From the NCBI GenBank assembly GCA_963971425.1, contig OZ020522.1:1710168-1774167 (forward strand): a DNA stretch of 64,000 bases, given 5' to 3'. Each line of letters opens with the position of its first letter. The stretch's first letter is position 1. The notes under the pieces were generated by a model that worked only from the letters and a program-made list of their open reading frames with translations, made no database searches and was not told the DNA's origin. This document shows, piece by piece, positions 12,236-24,317 of this stretch. Source of the DNA: Bryoerythrophyllum caledonicum. Lineage: Eukaryota; Streptophyta; Bryopsida; Pottiales; Pottiaceae. The position numbers and the translations under genes were made by a program.

Positions 12236-15200
12236 TTTTGCCAATGACCTTGCCGCTATAGCCGGTAACCTTCATTCACTACAATTTCAACTCAATAAAA
12301 TTGACAAATTTTGCAATGAATCCGGTATGAATGATGGCACCCAAAAATGTGCCGCCACGAGATGTCCAAACAAACCCAAAATGAACCCCATCGCATTCAA
12401 AGCACTTATGCAAACCGCCAACATAAAATACTGTGGTCCGTAACCAACCCATCATGATACTAAGGTAGAGGCACCCAATTCCGATCACTTATGCTAGTTG
12501 GGGACTCAAATAATATTGTATGACAAAAATATCTATGAAGAAAGATGCGGAATTAGGAATGAAACTCAACAAATATTTTTTCAAATTTAACCACAAAGAT
12601 TTGCAATTGATGTAGAATCTAGAAGCCCAAAAACCACCGAAGCCCATAATCAAACTCTAGAGTAGGTGAGATTTGGTGCCCTGCTTTGCCCAATGCTAAC
12701 AAGTGAGAGTGAGTAAAAGAGAGAAGACATACCATGGATAACCAACTCATAGAGGTACCCAATGCCGATCGGCCTTGTTTGACTTTCGAGGCAATGCCAC
12801 CAATGAGAGCTCAATTGAGGTGGAGCAACCCAAAATTGCACACATTATGACCCAATGCCGATAATGACTGTTATTTTCAGATTTTAAGTTATCGGTTTTG
12901 GGTCACTTCATGCACCATTTTATGCATTTGCCATTTTCATGCACCATGCCATGCATGCTCTACTGATCGGAATTGGGTGGCCAATTGGAATTGGGTGCTT
13001 CTACCTTACATCAAAACAAACCATATTACGTGTACCTAGGCACTAATCTTGTCCCCTCACTGAAATAGAAGATACATATTCACACCACTACCACAAAACT
13101 TTCTAAACAATGCAGAGAACTAATAACATGCCCGGCCACTATGAAACCAAAAATAAAAATGACAAATACAGTTCTTAGACCTGGAGTAGCATACAGTCCT
13201 ACACAGTCCCATACTCTATGCCCGCTTTAAAAAAAAATAGACAAAAAAATCATAGTCATACAAAAATCCATTTGTGGCCTCTCCAAATGTTTGTGAGATG
13301 TCATAACTCAACTCCCACACAGCTAATATGGATTAGAATCTTTTTTAATTAAAAATGCTTACCTTTGATATATGGAAGAACCACTTCAAAAGGCACTTAA
13401 AGACAAAGGTAGTTTGGAAAGATTTACAAAGGGATTTCCAACTCTATCCTTGCCATATACGGTGGTGCTAAAAACATTCCCAAAATAAACAAAGCCGATT
13501 GCAAAATTCTCCAATCACCCGAACATTTTTTCTACTAAAAAATGAAGCAAAAATCTACCTAAAAAACACACTCGCAAACTTTCTCTTAGAACCCTCACCT
13601 ATGGAACAAATATGGATGCACAAAACCCAGAATGACAGAAGAATTAACCAACATCTCTCCCAAAAACTCTTACAAAAATTCTCTTAGTGAGTATTATCTA
13701 CTTAAACAAATTACATTACCAAATGGAACACACATCATGAACCACAATGACTTCAAAATATTCCTTGCTACACCATCCAAATTAGAAAAAAACGCTTTTA
13801 ATATTGCCTAACAACTTTTTTGCTACCCCACATGTCCTAATACATGCACCTCACCATGCCCTGCCCACTCAAGCTCCTACACACTCAAAGACGCATATGT
13901 CACTACCAACAATAACATCCATTCCAGAAACAACCCCCAACAAATTCACCCCCCGCACCCGCTGCACTCCATCTTTCTTCTCCCTCCAACACACATCCTT
14001 AAAAATCCATCTGTATATCCCATAAATCTCATTCTTAGCCACAAATATAGAGAATTTATTGACTCAAAAAAATCATAAGGAATGTTACCAAATATTTATG
14101 CCAATGGTAACACAATAACAATACCTACAACAAATGGTTATCCCAACAAAACCTCTTTCCATGGCATGACCAAAACACCTCCATCCATAATTCCACACAA
14201 TTAACACAATATTATCAAAACAAATTCTACTTTAAAATCATTCAAGCACACCATCCCCAAGAGCAATCCTAATACTCAAGATTTATTACACCACCTATAA
14301 TCATTCCCTTCCTCAATATACATGCTACCAAATGCAACCTCGAAAAAGACATTCTCACATCAAGAAATAAAATTAGAATTAGTGAAGACCAAGCACATAT
14401 ATACAAAGACAACGGGAGGCATCTAATCACTATTCCCACCACTAGATTCCAATGGCTATGGAACCAATACCATAACAAATTATAAACTCCCACAAACATA
14501 GAACCAACAACCCAACCATTTGAAACTGAAATAGTTTGGCTATACGTGAGATATAAATACTGCATCCCCAAAAATGACCCCCTTAAACTTGCACAATACA
14601 CATTTCCGACACCGATCCTAGCCTCACCAATCTCATCCTTCAACATCCAACACTTGTACTTCTCATCCCCGTCACATGTCCCATCCAACTCACTAAATTT
14701 CATTCACCCTTCGAAAGAGACAAAATCTTTGGATCACTGGGAAACTCCTTCGACCAAAAATGGAGTGGAAATGGGATTCCGCACCCCCACAACATGGAGG
14801 AAACGCAAGAAGCAATCCATTGGCAAGAGTTGCGGCCAAAAATGATCCAAAAATACTTCCATAGTTATTATCACACCAGATAACAACTGGTACCAAAACT
14901 TTAACCCACACTTAGGTCCATTCCTAGATTCTCACATCATTGCATTATTTAAGGTAGACTCAGTACCATATGAAGAATTCACTAACCTTCCCGAACTAAA
15001 CCTAGGATCAAATTGCCCACCGTATAGATACTATGCATACAACACCAAAATAATAATATCGGCTCCATGGAACAACTTGATACATTTACCTCCATAACAA
15101 ATAATCTCAATATATGCCGACCATACACAAAAATAGCCCCACCTACACTTTTCCAAACCCCGGTGAATCACAACAAAAAGTGGTCTCAACCAAAATATGC

Positions 15201-16960
15201 AAACACAACAAAAACCCGCCTCACTATACCACCCACCCTCCCCACATATTGTGACTATACCCCTCTAAAATCCAAACCCGCATATAGCTACAACATAGGT
15301 GGTTCCTTCAAAGAACCCACAGAAGCAAGTCTCGGGCATTGACAAAAAGAAAAGCTAGATATGGCATACACAACTCAATCAAAGCTAAAAAAATCTTTAA
15401 AAGGTAACATGGACTTCAAAATATCCTCAAAGAAGAAATGATGGCCCTCCATAAAACCCTCCAAAATATCACTAGACAATATATTGATGAACCTGCACAC
15501 ATCTTTACAGATTGTAGGAACGTGTTGTATCTATTAAGCACACAAATAACACACCCTACCCTCCACTATAGGCACCTTGACCAAGCCATCCCAGCATCCA
15601 TGGTTCAAATGCTTTAAAATCGCACACAAATGACAACCCTCCATAAAGTTAAAGCACATGTCAATATTGAAAGAAACGAACAAGCGGATAAACTAGCCAA
15701 AGATGGACTTGGTAATCCCATAAAAATGCCAAACACCCGTGTGAACAAGCCCACGCTACCCCATACTACCTCCAAAGAGAAAGTTGGTCTTCTATGAAAG
15801 ACACCCTGGACAAAGGCCCATTAGATTTTTGGATAAATATCTCAAAAAACAAGATGTAATTAACAACCTTGATTTAATCTCAAAAAGGCTCCCCTACATT
15901 CACAAATGGACCGGTAACAACAACATTGATAATGAACTCTCTACAAATTTTTGGAAAAATTCCACAATTACAGACTTGCAAAAAACATGCCTTATCAAAT
16001 TCCGCACTGGACAATACATGAGCAATGTCCGCAAAAAATTCTTCTTTGGAATAGAACGATTTCCGTTCATAACATGCCAAACATGCACCTTCATGGACCC
16101 GGACACATGGCTACACGTACTCCTCAAATGCCAAAGCCATCACATACACTCCCTAATCATCAAAAGACACAATAAAGTGGTATGGGAAATCCAAAAACTA
16201 ATAATATCCTCAAAGAATTCCCAATCCTTCGTACTTATGAGCGTCAAGAATAATCCACAAGAAAACATTGTCCCGCCATAGCTACTTCCATGGACATGTA
16301 GAACCCAAAGATGTCATTGTAATGCTAGACATACTATGCGTCAAAGGACTACCAAATAAAGACCCCAACCAGACCACATAAACACAAACCATACTATCCA
16401 ATTTATCAAATTCAAATACTATAATGATAGATTTTCCCTAGAAGCAATTGAAAACAAAATCAATAAATATCAACTACTTATTAATGACATTGCAGCCCTT
16501 GGATGGTAAGTTGACCCCTTTATTGTCATCGCCGCTAAAGCTAGAACTACTACCTTTATCTCCTCTATGAAAAGTCTCGAAAAAACATTCAATATTCCCA
16601 TTAATCCAATTAAAAAGGCATTCACAAAAATTAACATCATTGCTATCCAACATGCGATGTCCATACTCCTATACAAATGAAAAATTGAAAATAACCAACC
16701 TCTCCTAGAATTAAATATACCTCTTAAAAACATCCTTTAAACACACACTTAACCTTACAAATGAGCTCTTGGAATTAAGGTGTGTGGCTATGGTTGGTCC
16801 TTGGTTTTTGGTTTTTGGTTACATAGTGTCTATCCCCAGAGGGAGGAGTAGTTCTATACAACTAAGCCTATGTCTAGTGGACATGGATTTAGTGGTGGAA
16901 CAAAGAGACACTTTATTCACTCTAGCCCTTCTTTGGGGACCAAAGTTGTTGTTCATCTTC
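12236..16960 (+). mobile_element. 5'-truncated non-LTR retrotransposon (LINE)
   Basis: Bounded by a target-site duplication, TTGATGAAATATTG (12222-12235) and TTGATAAAATATTG (16961-16974). It begins inside the reverse transcriptase at FANDLAAIAG (motif C, normally xADD; the first Asp is Asn here). The frame then continues, with many stops and shifts, through the RT thumb region to an RNase H domain (about 15490-15700: HIFTDCRNVLYLL, then KVKAHVNIERNEQADKLAKDG with its His and Asp). A Cys/His finger-like segment (15784-16281: TCQTC...HVLLKC...RHNKVV) and a further C-terminal domain to about 16740 follow. A 220-bp 3' UTR ends the element. The coding strand is strikingly C-rich and G-poor. Inactive: 5'-truncated, disrupted and split by a TIR element. 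The same family recurs at 40640-41825. Confidence 0.8.
12463..13006. mobile_element. 544-bp TIR element inserted in the LINE
   Basis: Starts AGGTAGAGGCACCCAATTCC and ends as its inverse, with GGAATTGGGTGCTTCTACCT. It is flanked by TA on both sides (12461-12462, 13007-13008). The LINE frame resumes after it (YVYLGTNLVPSL). A TA duplication would fit a mariner/Stowaway-type MITE, but with only 2 bp the superfamily is not settled. No coding capacity. Confidence 0.7.
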
Positions 16961-17121
16961 TTGATAAAATATTGTGAGATTATTATATATTGAGTGTTAA
17001 ATGAAATTTTACGGTTAAGACTAGAAATACACTTTTTTGTTTCCTTCCTCACTCATTGCACTAGAATTAATAGTTTTGAAGTGTTTTTGGTGTGAAATTG
17101 TCAAGGAAATTTAGAGGTTAA

Positions 17122-18899
17122 ATTCTAAAGCCCCAATTTAGTCTTGACATTAATCTTTTCCAAATCTTACATAGTAGGTATATTTGTAGTTTAACTTATA
17201 TATTTTTGAAAAAGAAGGTAGTATATCCATGGAAATTTCATTTTTTCACACTAAATTTTTTACTTGATTTACCCTAATTCCCAAGACTTTGTTACACCAA
17301 AATCACACCAAAACTAATGAGATGTTGCACAACTAATTCAAACAACTTTGTACTATTTTCATTTGTAGGGTCTTCAAGAAGACACTCAATAGGTTTTGTA
17401 AACTTTCAACCTCAAAAATTATAAGATGCAATGTTGTGTATTTAAAGAGTGTTGTTTTTCTTCCTTGTGTGGACATGGTTAGCGTACTTTGACTCAAGAT
17501 AATGGCATAGTTCTCCACTACGCATTTCATAAATTTTATGGATTTATGTTATACCTTGTGTTGGGTCATTGCATGCCCAAAATCACAAGTAATGGAAGTG
17601 TTTAGGATGAGAAAAATGGACTTGCAATGACTAGAGTATAGAAAGTAGCCATTTAAATGCAATATTTTTTGGTTGAATCTAAGATCCAAATATTGGATAG
17701 ATTATCATGCCTCTTTCTATTAGGAGTAAAATATATTTGAAAAAAGTAAAATCCTAAATTTCTAAGCGTTTTTAAGTAAGAAATGAGTGTTGCCAAGAAC
17801 TTTTTTCATACCTACGCCCCTCAAGAAACAACACTATTAAGCTCTTGAGCGGTACTATGTAAGTTCTATTGTAACCAATGTAAGAATAGTAAGATTTTAT
17901 CTTCAATGACCGTCCTTATTATGTAAATTAAAATTCTTGGAAAAATTAAAGTTTCCACCATGCCAATTTAACAAAGTTATTTTTTTTGTAAATAATCTAT
18001 GGATTATGGTCTATTTGCTGATAAATTTTATATTGGCCATTTCACTGAATAAATATTTATAAAAAAAAACTATTCACAAATGCTATTCAAATACTTGTGC
18101 ATTATTCATCGAATTTCTGTATTATTTGCCAAGAAATTAGGCATCAATTGGGTGCAACAAGAACTATAGTGAACTTTGTTTATTCAACAAAAAGGTGGGC
18201 AAATGTGGCTATTATAATCAACAATGTTTGGGTTTAGATTTTTGGGTTTAGATTAAGTAAATGTTACGGCATCAATCAAGTTATCTACTTGCCGACAAAA
18301 ATGACAAGATACCTCAGCTTCTACAAGACATTCCAAGCTTAATAATTGACCCTTAATCCCTAAATTTCCATGGGTCCCCTAGGAAGACTATTAGAGTCCC
18401 TATAGGCGACTCTTGAGAATTTAGGGATTAAACGCCGCACCTATGGCCATGAATTCACTATGGTCATAAGAATTAATTTGTTTGTTTAATTTCACACTCA
18501 AATATATAAAATTTATTATCATTGTATTTTCTTAAATAAAGCTTTAGAGTTTCTATGTGTAGAATTTTTTCATTTTTTTTGCAAAGAAACCAAAGTTATT
18601 ATGGTTTTTAAAAGGAAAAGCCTCAAAAAATACATACAAATTTGGATAAGATTTGGTTGTTTCATTTGTTGGGAATGTTTCTACCTAACAAAAGCCCAAA
18701 TTTTGGTGTTGCCGTTGCTTAAGAGTTAATCCTTTAATGCCCGAGGCTATTTTTGGAAAATGATCTCTTTCAATGGATATTATATGATTATATATATAAT
18801 ATAATATATATAATGTATTTAGGGATTTAACCATAAAAAATGATTCATTACTAAGTATAAGTGTATTATCTATCCAATTTTGGATACATAATACAATGT
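17122..18899. other. AT-rich intergenic, nothing recognised
   Basis: No open frame of note, no inverted-end repeat and no homology to the repeat families of the window that I could see. Confidence 0.5.
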
Positions 18900-19045
18900 A
18901 TTTTATTATAAGAAGAAGAAGAACTCTGGTCTTTGTGGGAAAGGCCGGAGTGAATAAAGTGTCTGTTTGTTTCACCACTAAATCATTGTCCACCATACAA
19001 AGATTTAGTAGTATGGAACTACTCCCCCTTCTCGAGGGTAGACTA
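18900..19045 (-). repeat. Solo LINE 3' tail
   Basis: On the minus strand this reads AGTAGTTCCATACTACTAAA, then ATTTAGTGGTGAAACAAACA, then GACACTTTATTCACTCCGGC and a TTCTTCTTCTTATAATA tail. It matches the 3' UTR of the LINE at 16741-16960 (GATTTAGTGGTGGAACAAA, GACACTTTATTCACTC). It is a very short, 5'-truncated copy or a SINE that borrowed the LINE tail. Confidence 0.65.
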
Positions 19046-19859
19046 CTTTATTATAACATGTATAGTCACCATATAACTAGCTCAATTTTGACATACTTAA
19101 TGCTTCTTCCTACCACAACTTTGGTGTCAAATTGCAATGATACCTAACCAAAAGAAAAACATTTGGTATGTTCTATTAAAATTCAACTTCATATTAGCGT
19201 CAAAGGTCACATTAGTGAAGAAGACTTGAGAAAATTGAATTTTGTCTATTTTTACAAGGTTTTCTAACATGTGACTCCCTGATTGTATCTGGATTTTGGA
19301 TTTATATTCAAGTTACCAACAAGGACACATTGGACATGATCATTAGGAGTAATACACATAATATGAACCCCTACCTAAACACACGGTGGAAAACAAATTT
19401 AGCACATTTGAGTGTCTTTCGCAGGATTTACACCATAGTATCTATCTATGCTAGAATGCAATACTACATGCCATATTCGCTTTTCTACAATGCACATTGT
19501 GACACATCACTCCTCGGCTCCCACTAGGATGTCGCCCTCAGTCGAGTTGGCCAAGTGCATCACCCACTTAGCCATCTTCAAGTATGTGGTGGCTAGCGGG
19601 TGGGGTGAAGATGCACTAAACATACACCCTTTCTTGAACAGTACATTAGAATCAACACAAGACATAACCCTCCTCATAAAGCACCCATCGAAATTCACAA
19701 AAAGGATATGTCCGCTTGATAAAACCATCCCTGCATCATTATAACATCACAAAATTCCTCACATACATATAGCTGTAGCTCTAGATGCACAAACCCACAT
19801 CTGCATTTCAGCACTTGGTGTGCAACTTGCAAGTGAAGAAATAGCTATTTCTTAAAACA
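19046..19859. other. Intergenic between LINE tail and HD-Zip copy A
   Basis: A + frame of 98 codons (19448-19744) is open but has no recognisable motif. Nothing else seen. Confidence 0.4.
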
Positions 19860-22004
19860 TGGTGCTGCATTACAGATGCAACATGGCCATCACCATGCAC
19901 ACTCCCACCAGTTGCCCCTCAGCCATACTTGCATTCCCTTGCCAGTGCCAGTGCCCAGTTGCGCAGCCTCTTATTCATTTCTTATGTACATTAAAACTTA
20001 CATGGCCTCAACCGCAGCTGCACCAGCCAATCCTGAAGTTGCTAATCACTCTGCTGCACATCCCAACTCCAATGCCATGGAAACATCTCCACTCTGTCAC
20101 CTCCATAGACTAGGACGCAGCTAGTGTTATTCATCCGTGCCATGTGAACTCTCCAATGTATTGCATCCACATTGGGCGCTTGTCCATAGACGGCTGCTTC
20201 TACTAAGGTTTTTCTACACCACTACCTGCTCTTCCCCCACAAACCACGAGCACGGGACCATGGTCAGTACAGGACCGAGCAACAGCAGCGGCCGCGAGCA
20301 ACAGCAGCGGCCGCATGAATCGACCATGGATGGGAGCTCCCTACACAAGCCTGCTACTGAAATAGTAGCACTCCTGACTGTTGGCGGAGTTATTCAATAT
20401 CGGCGCCACCAGTCATGGTCTGGTTGCGGCCGACCCATGGGTGGGATCACGTGTGAGTACTGGTACATATGGTACATTGAGCAGCTGGAGTAAGCCGCGC
20501 CGCGGGGTCTGGGGTGATGCGAGAGTGGCATGTCAGCGGCGCGAGACGGTGCTCCAGTGGGGATGGCGGATGATCGATCATGCCCAGTCCCACCAGCTGG
20601 GCAGCACGGGCTGGTCGTCCAGGCGCGAGAGCAGGAACGCGTGCTCCATGTTGTCTTCGGCCTTCACTGCTCCGCCGCCGCGGTGGACGTCGTGGAAGCT
20701 GGCGACGTGCAACGAGAGCTGGTCGTCCGCGAGGGGCTCCGGCGCCATCAGATGCGGGCCCGCGAAGCCCTCGGGCGCAAACTGGTCCCATTCACCGGTG
20801 GACGAGGAGCTACTGTTAGTATTGTTGTTGTTGTTGCTGTCGCGGGGGCCACAGCAGCTCGTATCCATGGCACGTGGCTGCAGCTCGACCCGGCTCATGT
20901 CGCTGCTGCACGGGCTGTCCGTCAGCCCGCTGGAGTTGATGCTGTCGGAGCTCGCCGTGCGCTTCACGGGCCCCGCCGCTGCTCCTGCTGCCCCGGGGGC
21001 CGAGTCCGCGGGGATGTCTGCAGCGGGCGACAGGTTCGTGCGTGCGGGGTCGTCGATGTCGGATCTGTCGGACTGCGCAGGCGAGGCCGGGCGGTCGTCG
21101 CTCCGGCATTGCTCGGACTCGCCTGGCGTGGCGTTGTCGTCGTCGGTAGGAATCCCCTTGAGGCGGTTCACCTGATCAGGCAGCGGGCCAAACGGATTAG
21201 AAATTATGCACTATGATCGGCGGAAGTACGCGTCTGATTCAAGTGGCGTCACTGGCGCAGCTGGCTATGGCGTGACCACTGTAACAGCACGGAACTGTCG
21301 AACAGACGCTCTGCAGCGCGGACATTTTGGCGCGGATTTCAGATCGAGGGCGGGGAGACAGCCTGGAATGTGCTGCTCGTCGGGGGGAAGTGGTACCTGG
21401 GCCTTGAGCGAGTTTTTGTCGCGCGTGACGGCGTCCATGTCGGCCTGGAGGCGGTGGTAGTCTTGGGTGAGCGCCTCGAAGTCGCGCTCCAGCTGCTTGA
21501 TCTTCCAGCGCGCGCGCCGGTTCTGAAACCACACGGCGACCTGGCGCGGCTGCAGCCCGAGCTCCTTGGCCAGCTGCATTTTGCGCTCCGGCTCCAGCTT
21601 GTTGTCCACGTCGAAGTTGCGCTCCAGCGCGCGCACCTGGTCGAACGACAGCCGCCGCTTCTTCTCCACGTGCCCGCCCGGCGAGAGCTCGTCGCCGCCC
21701 AGCTCGTCGCCGTCCTCGCTGCCCGGCTCCAGCTCTGCACCCCCGTCGCCATACGGCCCCGCATAGCTGTAGAGCCCCCGCTTCTGCCCCCCGAAGCTCG
21801 CCAGCTCCTCGAACCCCCCCATCGATCGCGACACTGTAAGCACACTCCCACCATGACCACACGGGCGATCAGCGCCACCAGATCCCGTGACCGCTCTCCC
21901 GACATCCATACACAATGCTACCACATTTCTGGTGACGAGACCGTGCAAATGAACTCACCTTGCTGCAAGCTGATGTGCGGAGAGCACGACCCGAGCATCG
22001 CCAC
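19860..22004 (-). repeat. Inverted duplication, left arm (HD-Zip copy A)
   Basis: Matches 43577-45705 in opposite orientation. Similarity starts abruptly inside exon 1 (GTGGCGATGCTCGGG, 22004) and is near identity through both introns to the stop (introns of 225 nt differ at about six sites). It falls away with growing indels in the 3' UTR until about 19860. Confidence 0.85.
20277..20314. repeat. 19-bp tandem duplication in the 3' UTR
   Basis: GAGCAACAGCAGCGGCCGC occurs twice in tandem. It lies in the 3' UTR of HD-Zip copy A (minus strand) and is not duplicated in copy B, where the region reads differently near 45300. It is a private change of copy A. Confidence 0.8.
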
Positions 22005-22088
22005 AAGAGCATCCTCGTTCTGATCATTCTGCATCAACATCATGTTCTGTAGACTCCCACCATAAGTTGCGAATCCAGCCATCGCCAT
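20578..22088 (-). CDS. Class I HD-Zip transcription factor, copy A
   Basis: Nuclear DNA-binding protein of the plant-specific homeodomain-leucine zipper family. Class I members bind pseudopalindromic AATNATT sites as dimers (family knowledge). Exons on the minus strand: 22088-21959, 21833-21397 and 21171-20578. Introns have clean sites (AAG|GTGAGT...TTACAG; CAG|GTACCA...ATCAG) and are 125 and 225 nt. The protein is 386 aa: an acidic stretch, a homeodomain from [11 protein letters not shown] through [13 protein letters not shown], then directly a zipper with heptads L-L-L-V-L-L split by intron 2. The C-terminal half is rich in Ser/Asp with an Asn/Ser run and ends in LPSWWDWA, an aromatic activation-type end seen in HD-Zip I. 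Start at 22088 is chosen because copy B starts there; an in-frame ATG at 22148 is possible. A TATA-like GTATAAAAAA lies on this strand near 22805. Very probably functional: frame open, zipper intact. Confidence 0.9.
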
Positions 22089-22132
22089 GACACTCGTCCC
22101 TTCCTTGCCACAAGTTCCAGCCGGTGCCACCT

Positions 22133-22330
22133 CTAGTCCTCCACACACACCACGTCGTCCGAAACTCTATGGACACGGTCACGCCTTCCCTTCACCCACG
22201 AGTGCTCTTCTGGTCGGGTGATTACGTCGCGTGGTGTATCGTATGCGGATGTCTCACTTATTGGCAGCCGTGATGGTGACAGGGTCGGTGTGAATATCGT
22301 CGAAACAACAAGCAGTACACTTTCTGACAT
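22133..22330 (-). other. Possible upstream ORF in the 5' leader of HD-Zip copy A
   Basis: A 65-codon frame lies on the same strand, ahead of the chosen HD-Zip start. If the transcript starts near the TATA-like site at 22805 this would be a uORF. Some HD-Zip I genes are known to carry regulatory uORFs, but no equivalent frame is visible before copy B. Weakly supported. Confidence 0.25.
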
Positions 22331-23088
22331 CGTTCGTCATGCTTTGCTCCACATGAGCCACTACTGTAGCTATGACTCCACAACTCACTTAAGCAAATTG
22401 ATCACCAGTGTAAGCCCACGAGTTCTTTGTGATTGTTTCTGGTTTGTGGCTTTTCCGTGGACCGCCTTACATGCTCAGTCAAAGCATAATACACGTAGAA
22501 TTAAGCAGATTGGTGATTACAACCAAGCTTTTCGACGCTGGATCTTCGCTGTGACTGTTGACACCAAGGCCACCCGCAGTTTAACGCGTCAAGCTCGGAG
22601 AGTGTGCTTTCTTGTGTTGGACAAACGCTGTAGAGCAGTGGGTGACACATTTCTTTCGATCAGGGTCACTGCGCCTGTAGTACTGCAATTTGAAAGAGTA
22701 GTGTGTCAGAAGCAAAGTAGGAAAATCATTGAGAAAGTGAAAGGAGCTACAATGGCTACTTTCTAATTAGCGTGGTTTGCTTTTTAGACTACCATGAATT
22801 TTTTTTATACCCTGAGTGCGAAGACAGTAATCGCGTTGCTGGACGTGTGCGGTGAAAGAAAATTCATTTGAGTCGCTTTAGATAACTAGAAAGTAAATGC
22901 ACACTTTGGTGGAGTCCAATCGCAGATGCAGACCAGTGTTTAAGGGTTAAAACCATGGCAGCACACTAAACTTTGGAAAAGTCCAGGGTGGTTCTTTTTT
23001 TTCTTCTTTTTGTTTCCTTTTTGGTGGTGTCGTTGGAGACGAGGTCAGCTGCTCTGCTTTGAACTTCATGTGGATTTGTACTAACGAC
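22331..23088. other. Upstream region of HD-Zip copy A
   Basis: Mixed-composition DNA that is likely promoter and 5' leader, with a TATA-like site near 22805 on the minus strand. A + strand frame of 182 codons (22218-22766) overlaps it without any recognisable domain and is treated as chance. Confidence 0.4.
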
Positions 23089-23140
23089 ATCCTGATTGCT
23101 GATGGTGATCTCATCAATAATCACCATCAGCAATCAGGAT
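23089..23140. repeat. Perfect 21-bp stem hairpin
   Basis: Arms of 21 bp (23089-23109 and 23120-23140; ATCCTGATTGCTGATGGTGA and its complement) are fully complementary around a 10-base loop. It abuts the left end of the foldback element at 23143. The loop is too short and the stem too perfect for a typical plant miRNA precursor; it is more likely a mobile-element end or a replication-born inverted duplication. Confidence 0.8.
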
Positions 23141-23142
23141 TG

Positions 23143-23360
23143 TACTAAAATTGAGAATTAGTGTAACCACACTAATTAATTTGTAAATGCTATAAGTTTT
23201 TACTTTAGATGAAGGTTTTTACTATGAGCATAATTATTGATACTATTCAACGAGGAGAATCATTGTAAACATCGTTGGCAAAAACATTCATCACAAGTAA
23301 AAACTTATTAACATTTTAGATCATTTACTGTGCTTAACACTAATTCTCAATTTTAGTGTA
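23143..23360. mobile_element. Small foldback/TIR element
   Basis: CTAAAATTGAGAATTAGTG (about 23145-23163) recurs inverted as CACTAATTCTCAATTTTAG (about 23338-23356). Further inward AAGTTTTTACTT (about 23191) pairs with AAGTAAAAACTT (about 23297). The imperfect inverted ends are therefore about 60-70 bp long, around 90 bp of unique sequence. No coding capacity. Confidence 0.65.
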
Positions 23361-23390
23361 GTGGGTGTTTCTAAGTGCTTCATGCATTGG

Positions 23391-24317
23391 CTAACCCTTA
23401 AAGGCCCAAGTGTCCCTTGGGGGGACGATTCTGATTTTGGGCACGTTTCCAAAATTTGAAAAAAATCCTTTTTTAAAATGCTTTTGTACTAGGTTGTCCG
23501 TGATAAGAGCTGCATGGGGGTATTTCTATTATTATTTTTGGATTTATGGTTTGAAAGTTAGTACCACTCAAAGTTAGAATAGGGACTCCGGGCATCTCCA
23601 AAATCATGCTAGAAGTCTCTATTGACATTGAGATTTTCCATAAATGTAGAGAATATTACCTCTTTGAAGATATTAGATAGAAATGATTGTCTTTAGTGTA
23701 AAAAAACAACTCAACTCAAGTCAAACATTTTAACACATTTTGGGCAAGCGAGGAAATAATTACATCCTTTCTACATAAAATCTAGAGATCTTCATACTTT
23801 TCACTTTTAGTTTTTCTACAACAATATGTGGTGTAAAACTTTTTCTTAACCGTTTGGTTTATCATTCTTAAACATATTAAATTCTCAAAAAATAAAACGT
23901 GAATCAAGAAATTTTTAAACATCCACTACTTGAACAATCGTTTTGAATATGCTACACCCCTTTTCTACCTCTGAAAATTGGTGTACAAGGAACTAACATC
24001 ATGATTAACATGATGGTGATGAATTTAGATCTTGTGTAGTGCATGAATTTGACACCAAGTGAAGTCGAAGTGTGCTGATCCACTCAACGTAGGGAAGAAA
24101 ATGAAGTCTTTTTCTTGCTTTAAACACTATAATCTTTCAATCCGTGTGGTCAAAGTTTATGAAATTTTGTAAGGATGTAAATTAGTAAGCCTTCATTGAG
24201 ATCTTACAATTAGATGTAGAAATAAATAATTTTGGATTCCTTCCTTACTCATTGCACTAGAAGGAGCAGTTTTGAAGTGTTTTTGGTGTGAAAATGTCGT
24301 AGGCCTTTGGGGGTTAA
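23391..24317 (+). mobile_element. TTAA-flanked TIR repeat, copy 4
   Basis: Begins CTAACCCTTAAAGGCCCAAG (left TTAA decayed to CTAA) and ends GTAGGCCTTTGGGGGTTAA. 927 bp. Interior landmarks: GGTTTGAAAGTTAGTACCAC, CCTCTGAAAATTGGTGTAC, TTGCACTAGAAGG. Its right TTAA (24314-24317) is also the left TTAA of copy 5. Confidence 0.75.

Larger units (their letters stand above)
11423..17121 (+). mobile_element. TTAA-flanked TIR repeat, copy 3, split by a LINE
   Basis: The 5' part (11423-12235) begins CTAATCCTAAATGG, a decayed TTAACCCCTAAATGG. The 3' part (16961-17121) holds the family's end block (TCACTCATTGCACTAGAA, GTTTTTGGTGTGAAA) and ends AATTTAGAGGTTAA. Joined across the insertion the two parts give one repeat of about 960 bp, like its neighbours. 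The LINE therefore landed in an existing copy. Confidence 0.75.

Noticed and set aside
13499-15342. Separate small ORFs between 13.5 and 15.3 kb
   Set aside because: They are broken pieces of the LINE reading, with the same C-rich bias, and are not independent genes.
20381-21216. Long GC-rich + strand ORFs of 228-264 codons across HD-Zip copy A, with mirror ORFs across copy B
   Set aside because: They are antisense shadows of the HD-Zip exons and run across its introns; the HD-Zip reading has domains and splice sites.
22218-22766. 182-codon + strand ORF overlapping the HD-Zip upstream region
   Set aside because: No domain, no splice context, no counterpart near copy B; it overlaps the likely promoter of the gene on the other strand.
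23089-23140. miRNA precursor
   Set aside because: The stem is perfectly paired, the loop only 10 bases, and it sits at a mobile-element border. Plant precursors are longer and imperfect.
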